From Marixanthomonas ophiurae (GTDB lineage Bacteria > Bacteroidota > Bacteroidia > Flavobacteriales > Flavobacteriaceae), in assembly GCF_003413745.1 (NCBI RefSeq), contig NZ_QVID01000001.1:620001-684000 (forward strand): 64,000 nt of DNA, written 5' to 3'. A model generated the notes under the pieces. That model was not told the DNA's origin, did no database searches, and saw only the letters and a program-made list of their open reading frames with translations. The number at the start of each line of letters is the position of its first letter. The stretch's first letter is position 1. The translations under genes were made by a program, and so were the position numbers. Positions 54,359 through 62,239 of the stretch are shown piece after piece.

Positions 54359-55057
54359 TTATCCTTCCAAAAAATAGGACACCATCGTTTCGCTTAAACG
54401 ATCCTGGTCTACTTGTCCTATTGGGTGTTTAAAACCTTCTATTTCCAAAAAAGTGCCATTGCTTAAAGTATCAGCCAATTGTTCTGATTCTTTCTTGCTG
54501 ACCATCGTATCTTCTGTGCCCAGACAGACCAAAACTTCCGAATTAATGGTTTTAAAAGATTCCGAATTAATTGCTTTCCCGTTCCCTAATCCGTGCATCA
54601 TCGTGGCTGTTTTTGTTACAAGATGTTTCCAAGTAGCTGAACCGTGCTCTTTTTTTAGTACTTCAACAAATTGTGGGATTTTTTCGACCATCTTTTCGGG
54701 GTTCAGGAGTCTAACTTCTTTTTCGGCCGTTTCAGGATCCCACTGAACTTTTGTCCCCAACGTCATCACTTTTTGGACTTTTTCAGGATACTCTATCGCT
54801 AATTTTAGCGCTACATACCCTCCCATACTATAGCCGAAAATGCTAGCCGAAGCCAATGAATTATCTTTCATAAAACGCAACACATCCTCCTGAAACAATT
54901 TCATAGAAAAACCTTTATCGGTCGGTTTGTTTCCGTGCCCAGAAAAATTGAATGTATGCACTTGAAAATAAGGCTCCAGCAATTTCTTTAAACGGGTAAA
55001 TTGGGTTTGGCTACCCAAAGCACCGTGAAGTAATAGTAAGTCGGTCTTTTTTTTCAT
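54359..55057 (-). CDS. alpha/beta hydrolase
   Basis: A 232-residue hydrolase: LLLLHGALGSQTQF near 6-19, GYSMGGYVAL near 84-93 with the nucleophile Ser, EDTMVSKKES with the Asp, and GFKHPIGQVD with the His at the end. The catalytic triad seems complete. I chose the ATG at 55057 because the longer start adds a leader without similarity to the fold. Substrate unknown. Possibly in the same transcript as the PLP enzyme upstream, 47 bases away. Confidence 0.82.
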   Translation of the reverse strand: MKKKTDLLLLHGALGSQTQFTRLKKLLEPYFQVHTFNFSGHGNKPTDKGFSMKLFQEDVLRFMKDNSLASASIFGYSMGGYVALKLAIEYPEKVQKVMTLGTKVQWDPETAEKEVRLLNPEKMVEKIPQFVEVLKKEHGSATWKHLVTKTATMMHGLGNGKAINSESFKTINSEVLVCLGTEDTMVSKKESEQLADTLSNGTFLEIEGFKHPIGQVDQDRLSETMVSYFLEG

Positions 55058-55104
55058 ATTAAAAAAATGATTATTAGGAGACGCCAAGCGTCTCCTAATT
55101 TTCT

Positions 55105-56949
55105 TTAAATGCTTTTAACAAAGTCTGAAAACACCTTTTTATGACGTTCCAAATCTAGATTACCAGAAACAGATACCCGGACAATATAATCTTTGTCGCC
55201 CTCTTTAGTCGTCCCCTGCGTAGAAGTTGCAGGTACCGTCCAGTAGCATCCTTTTAACTGTCCGTAGCTCACACAAAACTTACTTTCATTCGGGATTTCG
55301 GTAATCATTAAATTGATTAACTTCAGGTTTAACGCTCTTTTATACGCTTCTTTTTCTTCAGCTGTTTCCCCTTTTGTGGGAAGATCTAATGAAAATACGG
55401 AGGGTGTAAACCCTTCAGCTGCTAATTCCTCTGAAACAAAGTTGATCTTTGCTTTTGGTAAAACATCGTGGATAAAGATTACAAATTCACGTGTGTTTTT
55501 ATAAGCATCCTTAATCCGTTGGTTCATAGAAGGCATTTGCTTTGCCAATATTTCATATTGAAGTGCTGTAGCCTCATTATCGCAAAGATTTAGATGTGCT
55601 TCAATTTTATCTAGTAGTGAATTAGTTTTTGTATTTCCTACACAATAACCGGCCGTACATTTTCCGCCACTTGGGAATTTCGATCCACTAACATACGAAA
55701 TAGTCCGCACTGTTGACAGTATTTCACCTTCCCCCAAAAAGTGATAGTTAGGGCAAAAGGTTTGATCTAAAATAAAAACGGGATCAATCGCAGTTTCACC
55801 TGTCGCCGTTTTACGTTCTTGACTTAAAACTTGTTTTAATTTTTGAAGGTCTGGAACTTCAACTCTAGGATTTGTCGGAATTTCAGCAATGATATACGGA
55901 ACCGCATCTTCCTTGGCAATTTTAGTTAAAATAGTGTCAATACTTGTAACCATATCGTTATCACCATCCACGGGTAAATCTACCACTTCAACAGTATCAA
56001 GACACGCGGCAACACGTCTTGCTTGGTCATTTGTACCGCCGTAACAATTAGGAGGAACAATAAATTTGATGTCTTTGCCTTTATGGTTTTCTAATGCATC
56101 GTGAACGAGTCCCATCATAATCGCATACTGCATCGATAGCCCACAAGATGCAACAAGTGCCTTTGTAGTAGTGCCAGTAATGGTATTAATGGAATCTACA
56201 ACACTTTTTTTGTTGGTTTCGACAGTATTTTGTTGAGCTTCAAAAGAAGAACTTTCTACTAAAGATTTTAACGCAGTATAACAATTGTCTGGCGTCATTG
56301 AAATGGTTTCCCTTCTTCTTACATGCTGTATTTCTGAAATATAGGGTTTATTTTGCGACCCATTTACCGTTAAAATACTTCCAAGGTGATCATGAAGGCT
56401 GATATAAAAGTCAACATTTGAGTTGAGTGCAACAGTCGAGATTTTATCATCTTGTGAAATAAAAATAGTACTGCCGTTAAATTCAGAAACATCCGCTACG
56501 TTGTCAACTTTCTTTAATTCAAATTTATATCCATACACACGTTTCACCGTTTCAACATCAAAATCTTTCGGTAATTCATCTGTGTAAACTATTTGAGTGT
56601 CCTTATGGTTTAATAAGTTTTTTCTCAAAATCGCCAAAATAGGAATCGTCTTGGATTGAAAACTGATTACGTTTTCTGAGTTAAGATGATGCACGTTTGC
56701 AATTCCCCATTCTAGTATACTAGATAACGGATGCCCTAATCGAATATAATCATAGGCAGTAGGTAATGCCCTGAGTGCCGATGTTTCGGCATTATTTTCT
56801 TTAAATAAGTTTTCAAATTGATCTAAAAACTGTGTTTTCGCCAATTTTTCATTATAAATATCCAGTCGATGGGTTGTTAGCTTCAACCAGTCTGTTGGCA
56901 TATTTTCTAATACATCTTTTATATAATTGCGCATCTTATTGTCTGTCAT
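55105..56949 (-). CDS. PLP-dependent enzyme of Cys/Met metabolism type with long N-terminal extension
   Basis: A 614-residue protein. Residues about 215-600 form the PLP fold of the Cys/Met family, with the cofactor lysine probably Lys424 in VSGSKFPSGGKC and an EIPTNPRVEVPDL segment near 356 that matches the usual ETPTNP motif. Residues 1-210 are an N-terminal domain absent from normal 380-residue members. Such large proteins occur in Bacteroidota and are annotated as cystathionine-type transferases; the reaction is not known. It could be a cysteine-related lyase or a structural variant. Confidence 0.75.
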   Translation of the reverse strand: MTDNKMRNYIKDVLENMPTDWLKLTTHRLDIYNEKLAKTQFLDQFENLFKENNAETSALRALPTAYDYIRLGHPLSSILEWGIANVHHLNSENVISFQSKTIPILAILRKNLLNHKDTQIVYTDELPKDFDVETVKRVYGYKFELKKVDNVADVSEFNGSTIFISQDDKISTVALNSNVDFYISLHDHLGSILTVNGSQNKPYISEIQHVRRRETISMTPDNCYTALKSLVESSSFEAQQNTVETNKKSVVDSINTITGTTTKALVASCGLSMQYAIMMGLVHDALENHKGKDIKFIVPPNCYGGTNDQARRVAACLDTVEVVDLPVDGDNDMVTSIDTILTKIAKEDAVPYIIAEIPTNPRVEVPDLQKLKQVLSQERKTATGETAIDPVFILDQTFCPNYHFLGEGEILSTVRTISYVSGSKFPSGGKCTAGYCVGNTKTNSLLDKIEAHLNLCDNEATALQYEILAKQMPSMNQRIKDAYKNTREFVIFIHDVLPKAKINFVSEELAAEGFTPSVFSLDLPTKGETAEEKEAYKRALNLKLINLMITEIPNESKFCVSYGQLKGCYWTVPATSTQGTTKEGDKDYIVRVSVSGNLDLERHKKVFSDFVKSI

Positions 56950-57053
56950 ATTTTATTTTTAGGTAGATTGGAAACATACGGTATTTAGATTTGTTTTAAA
57001 AGTAATATAAGACGTTTTGTAACACTTTAACTATTACACGAAACTACTATTTT

Positions 57054-57127
57054 GTAGCCTCGCCAAGAATCACTTCGACAAGCTCAGCATAAACTTCTCT
57101 TCTTTTCTCGTAGCCTCGCCAAGAATC
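57054..57127. repeat. direct repeat of the tRNA-Arg 3' end
   Basis: An 18-base sequence at 57110-57127, covering the 3' acceptor and T-arm of the tRNA-Arg gene, is repeated exactly at 57054-57071. The 38-base gap between copies contains TTCGACAAGCTCAG (57074-57087), a short sequence that I recall as a widespread intergenic repeat in Bacteroidota. Confidence 0.8.
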
Positions 57128-57182
57128 GAACTTGGATCTAAAGTTTAGGAAACTTCTATTCTATCCATTGAACTACGAGGCC
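57111..57182 (-). tRNA. tRNA-Arg (anticodon CCU)
   Basis: 72 bases folding as a complete cloverleaf: acceptor GGCCTCG/CGAGGCT (one G-U), D-stem GTTC/GAAT, anticodon stem GAAGT/ACTTT with loop TTCCTAA (anticodon CCU), T-stem CCAAG/CTTGG with loop TTCGATT, discriminator A. CCA is not encoded. It lies 21 bases downstream of the VTT protein gene on the same strand. Confidence 0.95.
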
Positions 57183-57203
57183 AATTGAATTTCAATAATA
57201 ATA

Positions 57204-57899
57204 CTACTTTTTTTTATCCCAATACACATAGACGCCAAAAGCAACTAAACAGACCAAGGAGCCCCACAACAATCCATTTTTTAAACTGTCGGTGTTTTGC
57301 CCTACAATAGCTATAAAGATAGTCAATGGTGTAATGCCCAACATGGTGGCACCAATAAAACGCCAATAGCCCATATTCAAGATCCCACCAACAAAACTAA
57401 TTGCGTCGTTAGACAAAAATGGATTTATACGGGTTACCACAACAGCCCAAAAACCATAATCTTCAATAAAACCTTCGATTTTCTGTTCGGTTTTTCCTCC
57501 GATAATTTTTTCTACCAAGATTTCACCAAAATAATTACCGATGGCATAGCCTACTGAAGATGCCGTAAATACGGATAGTAAAATGATTAAACTTCCCCAG
57601 AGGGGTCCATATGCCAAAACCGAAACAACCATAAGTGCTACAGAAGGAATTACAATTAAAAACATTTGAACCACCATCGCTAAGACAAGCACCACCGGTC
57701 CCAGCCAACCAAAGCCGGAAACCCACTCCTCTATACGTTTTTCATCATTACTGGTAAGAACATTCCAAGCTTCGGTAAAAAACTGTTCAACAGAAGGAAT
57801 TGTAAAATAACAGATAACCAAAGTAGCCACCAATGCAATTGAAACATACAAAGGCAAGCGTCCTTTGCTTTTTGAAGAATCGGTGTCGTTGTTACTCAT
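57204..57899 (-). CDS. VTT (TVP38/TMEM64/DedA-like) membrane protein
   Basis: A 231-residue membrane protein of the SNARE-associated/VTT family. Helices near 15-35, 60-95, 90-115, 150-175, 185-205 and 208-225. The central segment has FGWLGPVVLVLAMVVQMFLIVIPS, GYAIGNYFGEILVEK and RINPFLSNDAISFVGGILNMGYWRFIGATMLG, the conserved re-entrant loops. Members affect lipid flipping or membrane stability. It is the last gene of a three-gene set behind the PepSY-like lipoprotein. Inner membrane. Confidence 0.88.
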   Translation of the reverse strand: MSNNDTDSSKSKGRLPLYVSIALVATLVICYFTIPSVEQFFTEAWNVLTSNDEKRIEEWVSGFGWLGPVVLVLAMVVQMFLIVIPSVALMVVSVLAYGPLWGSLIILLSVFTASSVGYAIGNYFGEILVEKIIGGKTEQKIEGFIEDYGFWAVVVTRINPFLSNDAISFVGGILNMGYWRFIGATMLGITPLTIFIAIVGQNTDSLKNGLLWGSLVCLVAFGVYVYWDKKK

Positions 57900-57915
57900 A
57901 TATCCTGTTAGGTTT

Positions 57916-58794
57916 TTATTTCAATTCTACTTTTAAAATACTAGGCACGCCGCCTGTTGCTTCATTAGAAATATACAACGTCCCGTCTGGAGAAAAAGTA
58001 ATCCCTTCGGGTTGATAAAAAACCTTATTATTTAACGGATATTCTTTTTTTACGGAACCATTAGAGTTTACAATTAGTATTCTGGGTTTTGTACCTTGAA
58101 GCACGTAGATTTCTTTTGTTTTAGGATGAATGGCAATATCTGAAGGGCGGATTTTTTTCAGCGTTTTTTGTAAATCGGCATCTGTTGCGGTGATTAATAA
58201 AACTGGTTTTTCTTGTAATGTTTTTGTATCCAAATTATAACCGTAAATGCCCCTGCCGCCATTGTCAAAAGGTTCATGGTCTTTAGCCATTAGTAAGAGC
58301 CTGTTGTTTTCTTGATCGGCCAAAAGCGTTTCGATATTGTTTTTTTCTGAAAGGGGTAGCTCGTATTGATTAAAGACGGGTTCTTCCCCCAAAAAGTCAA
58401 GCAATTCAAAAATTTCACCGTCACTACGTACCACATACATATTTTCGCCCATTAAGGCTAATCCTTCATAATCGCCATCGCCTGCAAATTTCACTTGACC
58501 GTCCAGTTTTTTTGTTTCCAAATTATAGAAAAACACAATTCCTACTTCGTCTTGAATACAGGCAATGCGGCCATCTTTAAGCCACACGATTCCTGAAATT
58601 TCATCCAGTATAGAAGGCAGTTCCCAACTTTCAATCACTTCTTGTGTAGAGTCTAATGCAATCCGTTTTTTCTCGATGCGGGTTTTATAAAAATGGTAAA
58701 ATAAAAAAGATACAACTATTACTACAACAGCAAGAATGGCCACTATTTTATTCATGTGCTTATTCATATATTTTCTTGTTTTGTTAAGTTCCAT
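57916..58794 (-). CDS. SdiA-regulated-domain propeller protein
   Basis: A 292-residue protein with one N-terminal membrane segment (about 19-38) followed by a propeller of the SdiA-regulated type: LPSILDEISGIVWLKDGRIACIQDEVGIVFFYN, GDGDYEGLALMGENMYVVRSDGEIFEL, LLLMAKDHEPFDNGGRGIYG, KKIRPSDIAIHPKTKEIYVLQG and YQPEGITFSPDGTLYISNEATG. This matches the E. coli YjiK group. The role is unclear. I chose the ATG at 58794, 2 bases after the PepSY gene's stop; a TTG 12 bases earlier would overlap that gene. Second in the operon. Confidence 0.85.
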   Translation of the reverse strand: MELNKTRKYMNKHMNKIVAILAVVVIVVSFLFYHFYKTRIEKKRIALDSTQEVIESWELPSILDEISGIVWLKDGRIACIQDEVGIVFFYNLETKKLDGQVKFAGDGDYEGLALMGENMYVVRSDGEIFELLDFLGEEPVFNQYELPLSEKNNIETLLADQENNRLLLMAKDHEPFDNGGRGIYGYNLDTKTLQEKPVLLITATDADLQKTLKKIRPSDIAIHPKTKEIYVLQGTKPRILIVNSNGSVKKEYPLNNKVFYQPEGITFSPDGTLYISNEATGGVPSILKVELK

Positions 58795-58796
58795 TT

Positions 58797-59243
58797 TTAA
58801 TCCCAATAAGAAATGTTAGTAACTTGCCCTTTTAAATCTATCACCTTTTTAAGGTCTTTAAAAGATTTTTCTATTTCAATTTGATAATATTCCTTGTTGT
58901 CTATAAAAAGCAACTCTACATCATCTATTTCTGCATCTGGATGCGTTAATGAAATAGATTTTTTTACCGCTTCAGGTAGTTGCTCGTTGTTTACTTCATA
59001 TTTATACTTTAAAATCTCTCCTTTGGAATTTAATTTTGCAGTATAATCTACATCCTCTTTTTCAAACTCAACTATAAAAAATTCATCCGATTTTTCCCAT
59101 TCTCTGTCCGTTGTATTTAAAAAACTCACTTTAAGGGCGTTAACCACTACAGATGGTACTTGATTTTCATCAATATCAATATCGCTTTCACAAGCAAAAC
59201 TTATGAGTGCTATAGTGATAAGTAAGAGTGTTTTTTTAAACAT
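58797..59243 (-). CDS. PepSY-like lipoprotein (BLIP-like family), first gene of operon
   Basis: A 148-residue lipoprotein (lipobox SFAC, Cys18 from the ATG at 59243). Two repeats of a PepSY-like unit are visible: VPSVVVNALKVSFLNTTDREWEKSDEFFIVEFEKEDVDYTAKLNSKGEIL and LPEAVKKSISLTHPDAEIDDVELLFIDNKEYYQIEIE. Related small exported proteins are often found beside two-component genes in Bacteroidota. The shared operator-like motif (59271-59304) lies upstream, and the -7 placement (59257-59264) favours the ATG at 59243 over one 9 bases earlier. Function unknown, likely an envelope inhibitor or sensor. Confidence 0.82.
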   Translation of the reverse strand: MFKKTLLLITIALISFACESDIDIDENQVPSVVVNALKVSFLNTTDREWEKSDEFFIVEFEKEDVDYTAKLNSKGEILKYKYEVNNEQLPEAVKKSISLTHPDAEIDDVELLFIDNKEYYQIEIEKSFKDLKKVIDLKGQVTNISYWD

Positions 59244-59256
59244 TTGTATCATAATA

Positions 59257-59304
59257 CAAAAATGAGCTACAAAACTGTAAAGAAATAGGAATTACAATGT
59301 TTAA
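59257..59304 (-). promoter_or_regulatory. predicted regulated promoter of the PepSY lipoprotein operon
   Basis: On the minus strand a 34-base motif (59304-59271) contains TTAAACAT, ATTCC and TTCTTTACAGTTTT, and ends 14 bases before the G of a weak -7 element, CATTTTTG (59264-59257). The same motif with the same 14-base spacing is found before the other PepSY-like gene at 61352-61399. Confidence 0.65.
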
Positions 59305-59347
59305 GGATGGTTTTTAAGAAATCTTTAAACTTCGTTTATACCACTTT

Positions 59348-60613
59348 CTAAAAGCGTATTGTAAAGGTATGAAGCTTTTTACTGTAATTATACTGAAGGT
59401 TGTATTGATATTTATCGACAATAGCTTTGGAAATTGCCAATCCTAATCCAGTAGATTTATTAGTAGTTTCACTTTTATAAAACCGAGAAAACAGTTGTTT
59501 AGAATTTAATTCTTTTTCTTCGGAAACATTACTAATCGCAACTAAAGTATCGTTTACTTCAATGATTACCTCCGTTTCAACCTTTCCATGCAACACCGCA
59601 TTTTTAATAAGGTTAGCAAATAGAATACTAGCTAAGTCGCGATTCATACTAATACTTAGCTGCGCATTTTCTTTTATTGTAAATTTTACTTGTTTGTGAG
59701 TAGCGAAATCTGAAAAGTCTTCAATTTGTTGATGCAAAAGTTTATTTACATCAACTTGATCTTTAGCCGTAAACTGTTTATTGTCAATTTTTGAAAGCAA
59801 TAGCAACGATTTATTTAACCGGGTAAGACGTTCTAAATTCTCTAAAGCTGAAATAAGTTTTACCGCCTGCTTTTCATGTAATTCGTTTTCTTCTAGAAAA
59901 AGTTCAATTTTATTAATGCTAATAGCTAAGGGTGTTTGCAATTCATGGGCTGCATTTTCAATAAATTGCTTTTGGCTGTTATAACTTTCTTTCGATTTTT
60001 CAAGTAATCTTTCTATACTTGTATTAAGTAGAGAAAACTCTTCAATATTGGTTTTCTGAAATTGTATTTCATCATTATTTTCAATACTAAACGTTTTTAA
60101 TTGTGCTACCAATTTGTAAAAAGGTCGCCATACTTTGCGTAAAAAAACATTGTTAAGCAGTAAAATACTTATTAAAAGAGCGACATATAGGATGATTAAA
60201 TACAAAAGCAGGTTTTGTAATTGATCGTCTTCTTCTACCATAGAAGTAACCACCTTTATTTTATAATAGTCCCCGTTTTGTTTAAACACACTTTCCAATA
60301 ACCGAACAGGCTCGTAATCCTCTTCGTTTTGCATATACATTATGGTATCACGGTATTGGTCTTTAACGTTTTTTATTTCTGAAAAAGGAACTTTTTTAAT
60401 CGTATACCCACTTTCATCAAAGTTCTGCTTACGTAAAATGGTGCTGTCTTTCTCGGCATATTGAATGACCAACATTTTTTGGTTCTCTAACCCATCGTCC
60501 AAGCTATCATAGATCTCATCGAACATTGCATAATAAAACAACACAGCCCAAACCGAAATAAGCACCAGCAACAGAATTGAAAAATACGTAGTCGTGTAGT
60601 TTAGCAGTTTCAT
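59348..60613 (-). CDS. sensor histidine kinase
   Basis: A 421-residue kinase: transmembrane helices about 8-30 and 134-156 enclose a periplasmic sensor domain of about 100 residues rich in acidic residues; then a HAMP-like region (about 158-210), the HisKA box with His223 in ENAAHELQTPL, and a HATPase domain with FANLIKNAVLHG (N box) and KSTGLGLAISKAIV (G box). It phosphorylates the response regulator whose gene it overlaps by 4 bases. The sensor domain resembles no named domain to me. Inner membrane. Confidence 0.93.
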   Translation of the reverse strand: MKLLNYTTTYFSILLLVLISVWAVLFYYAMFDEIYDSLDDGLENQKMLVIQYAEKDSTILRKQNFDESGYTIKKVPFSEIKNVKDQYRDTIMYMQNEEDYEPVRLLESVFKQNGDYYKIKVVTSMVEEDDQLQNLLLYLIILYVALLISILLLNNVFLRKVWRPFYKLVAQLKTFSIENNDEIQFQKTNIEEFSLLNTSIERLLEKSKESYNSQKQFIENAAHELQTPLAISINKIELFLEENELHEKQAVKLISALENLERLTRLNKSLLLLSKIDNKQFTAKDQVDVNKLLHQQIEDFSDFATHKQVKFTIKENAQLSISMNRDLASILFANLIKNAVLHGKVETEVIIEVNDTLVAISNVSEEKELNSKQLFSRFYKSETTNKSTGLGLAISKAIVDKYQYNLQYNYSKKLHTFTIRF

Positions 60614-61287
60614 ATAACTTCCAGTTTATAGCCCATTCCGTACACCGATTTTATAGTTATATCTGCTTTGTTTGCTTCAAGTTTTTTCCGAAGATTTTTA
60701 ATTTGTGAGTAGATAAAATCAAAGCTGTCCGTTTGGTCTATATGGTCGCCCCAAACGTGTTCTGCCAAAGCGGTTTTACGTACTAATCTTTTTTTATTTG
60801 AAACAAAATATAGCAATACATCAAATTCCTTACGGTTTAATTCAATCTCGGTATTGTCTATTGTTACTTCTCTGGTTTCTGGATTAATGGAAAAATTTCC
60901 CAATTTTATATTGGTTTTTCCTTCAAATTGATTGCGCCTTAACACAGCCTTTATTCTCGCGTTTAATTCGGCCATATGGAATGGTTTTGGCAAATAATCA
61001 TCTGCACCAAAATCCAGTCCTTTTAATTTATCGTCCAAAGAATTTTTTGCCGAAACAATGATAACAGAATCTTGTAATTCCTTTTTTTTAATTTCTTTCA
61101 ATAAATCGAGTCCGTTGCCATCGGGCAATCCAATGTCCAATAAAATACAATCGTAGTTATACACCCCTATTTTTTCTCTTGCATTAGTAAAATTAGTAGC
61201 AGTTTCGACAATATATGATTCCTTTTCTAACGATTCTTGTATGTTTTGAAGCATATCCTGCTCGTCTTCTACGATTAAAATTTTCAT
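60610..61287 (-). CDS. OmpR/PhoB-family response regulator
   Basis: A 225-residue regulator: receiver domain 1-115 with acidic pocket VEDEQ, phosphorylation site Asp51 (LLDIGLPDG) and Lys near 101 (YLPKPF), and a winged-helix output domain about 125-225 (NRKEFDVLLYFVSNKKRLVRKTALAEHVWG, IKSVYGMGYKLEV). Followed by the kinase with a 4-base overlap. It is a likely binder of the two matching motifs at 59271-59304 and 61352-61385, which hold direct repeats 22 bases apart as expected for this family. Cytoplasmic. Confidence 0.93.
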   Translation of the reverse strand: MKILIVEDEQDMLQNIQESLEKESYIVETATNFTNAREKIGVYNYDCILLDIGLPDGNGLDLLKEIKKKELQDSVIIVSAKNSLDDKLKGLDFGADDYLPKPFHMAELNARIKAVLRRNQFEGKTNIKLGNFSINPETREVTIDNTEIELNRKEFDVLLYFVSNKKRLVRKTALAEHVWGDHIDQTDSFDFIYSQIKNLRKKLEANKADITIKSVYGMGYKLEVI

Positions 61288-61351
61288 CTCAATTCAATTT
61301 ACCGTTAAAAATACAGCTGAAATCTATAAAGAAATGGGATTATGGTCATTC

Positions 61352-61385
61352 TTTTACATCTCCATTCCAAATTCTTTACAGTTTT
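61352..61385 (+). promoter_or_regulatory. candidate response-regulator binding site before the PepSY-like gene
   Basis: Contains TTTACA at 61353-61358 and again at 61375-61380, exactly 22 bases apart, and TTCTTTACAGTTTT (61372-61385). Matches 26 of 34 positions of the minus-strand site at 59271-59304, including a 14-base identical block and ATTCC. Confidence 0.65.
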
Positions 61386-61406
61386 AGGTCTTTACTTTGA
61401 CCTAAA
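61383..61406 (+). promoter_or_regulatory. dyad over the -7 region of the PepSY-like gene
   Basis: TTTAGGTC (61383-61390) and GACCTAAA (61399-61406) are exact 8-base inverted repeats; the intervening sequence holds TTACTTTG (61392-61399), a -7 element with one mismatch to TAnnTTTG. A second regulator or an mRNA hairpin could act here. Confidence 0.45.
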
Positions 61407-61423
61407 CATAAAAAAGAAATACT

Positions 61424-61864
61424 ATGAAAACTTTAAAATTTTTATTGGTTGCATTATTTGTAACAACTGTTGCAACCGCACAGGATTTAAAACAAACTGA
61501 TGTCCCTAACAGTGTTCTTTCTAACTTTCAGAAAGAAAACCCAAATGCTACAGATGTAGAGTGGGAAAAAGAAATGGACAATTACAAAGTAGAGTTTGAT
61601 CAAGACAGTCAAGAATACGAAATCTGGTACTCGACTTCTGGCACTATGGTTAAAATGGAACAAGATATTACTGAAAACATGCTTCCAAAAGCCATTACAA
61701 GCGTTATTAGCAGCAAGTATTCTGGATACAAAGTAGATGATTGTGAAAAGATAACTAAAGACAATAAAACTACGTATAAAGTGGAGTTAGAAAATGGGAC
61801 AGATGAAATGGATGTTGTCTTTAACGAAACTGGAAAAGTAGAAAGTGAAATGAACGACAACTAA
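61424..61864 (+). CDS. secreted PepSY-like protein (BLIP-like family)
   Basis: A 146-residue protein with signal peptide 1-20 (ends VATAQD). Two PepSY-like units: VPNSVLSNFQKENPNATDVEWEKEMDNYKVEFDQDSQEYEIWYSTSGTMVKM and LPKAITSVISSKYSGYKVDDCEKITKDNKTTYKVELENGTDEMDVVFNETGKVES. It has no lipobox, so it should be soluble in the periplasm. It is transcribed divergently from the response regulator and has the same type of upstream site as the PepSY lipoprotein operon, so it is a likely target of that system. Function unknown. Confidence 0.85.
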   Translation: MKTLKFLLVALFVTTVATAQDLKQTDVPNSVLSNFQKENPNATDVEWEKEMDNYKVEFDQDSQEYEIWYSTSGTMVKMEQDITENMLPKAITSVISSKYSGYKVDDCEKITKDNKTTYKVELENGTDEMDVVFNETGKVESEMNDN

Positions 61865-61886
61865 ATATAATATTCACTTTATTAAA

Positions 61887-61924
61887 AATAAAAAGCCTTA
61901 CAGAATTCTGTAAGGCTTTTTTTG
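61887..61924. terminator. terminator of the PepSY-like gene
   Basis: Perfect 16-base palindromic arms (61890-61905 with 61906-61921), A-rich on the left and T-rich on the right; can also stop transcripts from the tRNA-Asn side. Confidence 0.88.
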
Positions 61925-61998
61925 CTCCTCCACTTGGACTCGAACCAAGGACACCCTGATTAACAGTCAGGTGCTCTAACCAACTGAGCTATGGAGGA
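61925..61998 (-). tRNA. tRNA-Asn (anticodon GUU)
   Basis: 74 bases: acceptor TCCTCCA/TGGAGGA, D-arm GCTC...GAGC, anticodon stem with loop CTGTTAA (anticodon GUU), T-arm with TTCGAGT, discriminator G. CCA not encoded. A -7 element lies about 69 bases upstream. Confidence 0.97.
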
Positions 61999-62066
61999 AT
62001 TTAATTTTTATGTCTTTTTTGAACGTTTTGCTTAACCACACTCTAGTAAGTATTGTTAGGCGGCTG

Positions 62067-62074
62067 CAAATATA
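62067..62074 (-). promoter_or_regulatory. predicted -7 element of tRNA-Asn
   Basis: TATATTTG on the minus strand, 69 bases before the tRNA 5' end. The 240 bases between the tRNA and rseP contain this element and the rseP terminator, and nothing else that I can see. Confidence 0.5.
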
Positions 62075-62179
62075 CCCAATTTTTAATTTCATCAAAATAA
62101 TTTTGAAAACTTTTTTAATGAATTTTGCAATTAACTTTAGCTTAAAATTGCTCTAATTTTAGTTCTGAAAGCTTCAGCA

Positions 62180-62213
62180 AAAAATGCTTCAAAATTTCTT
62201 CCGAAGCATTTTT
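62180..62213 (-). terminator. terminator of rseP
   Basis: 11-bp exact stem (62180-62190 with 62203-62213) with a 12-base loop; a T run follows on the minus strand, 27 bases after the rseP stop. Confidence 0.75.
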
Positions 62214-62239
62214 ATATATTGTACTCTCTTTCAATAGTA

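Noticed and set aside
58804-58806. TTG start for the SdiA-regulated-like gene that would overlap the PepSY gene
   Set aside because: An ATG at 58794 sits neatly 2 bases after the upstream stop.
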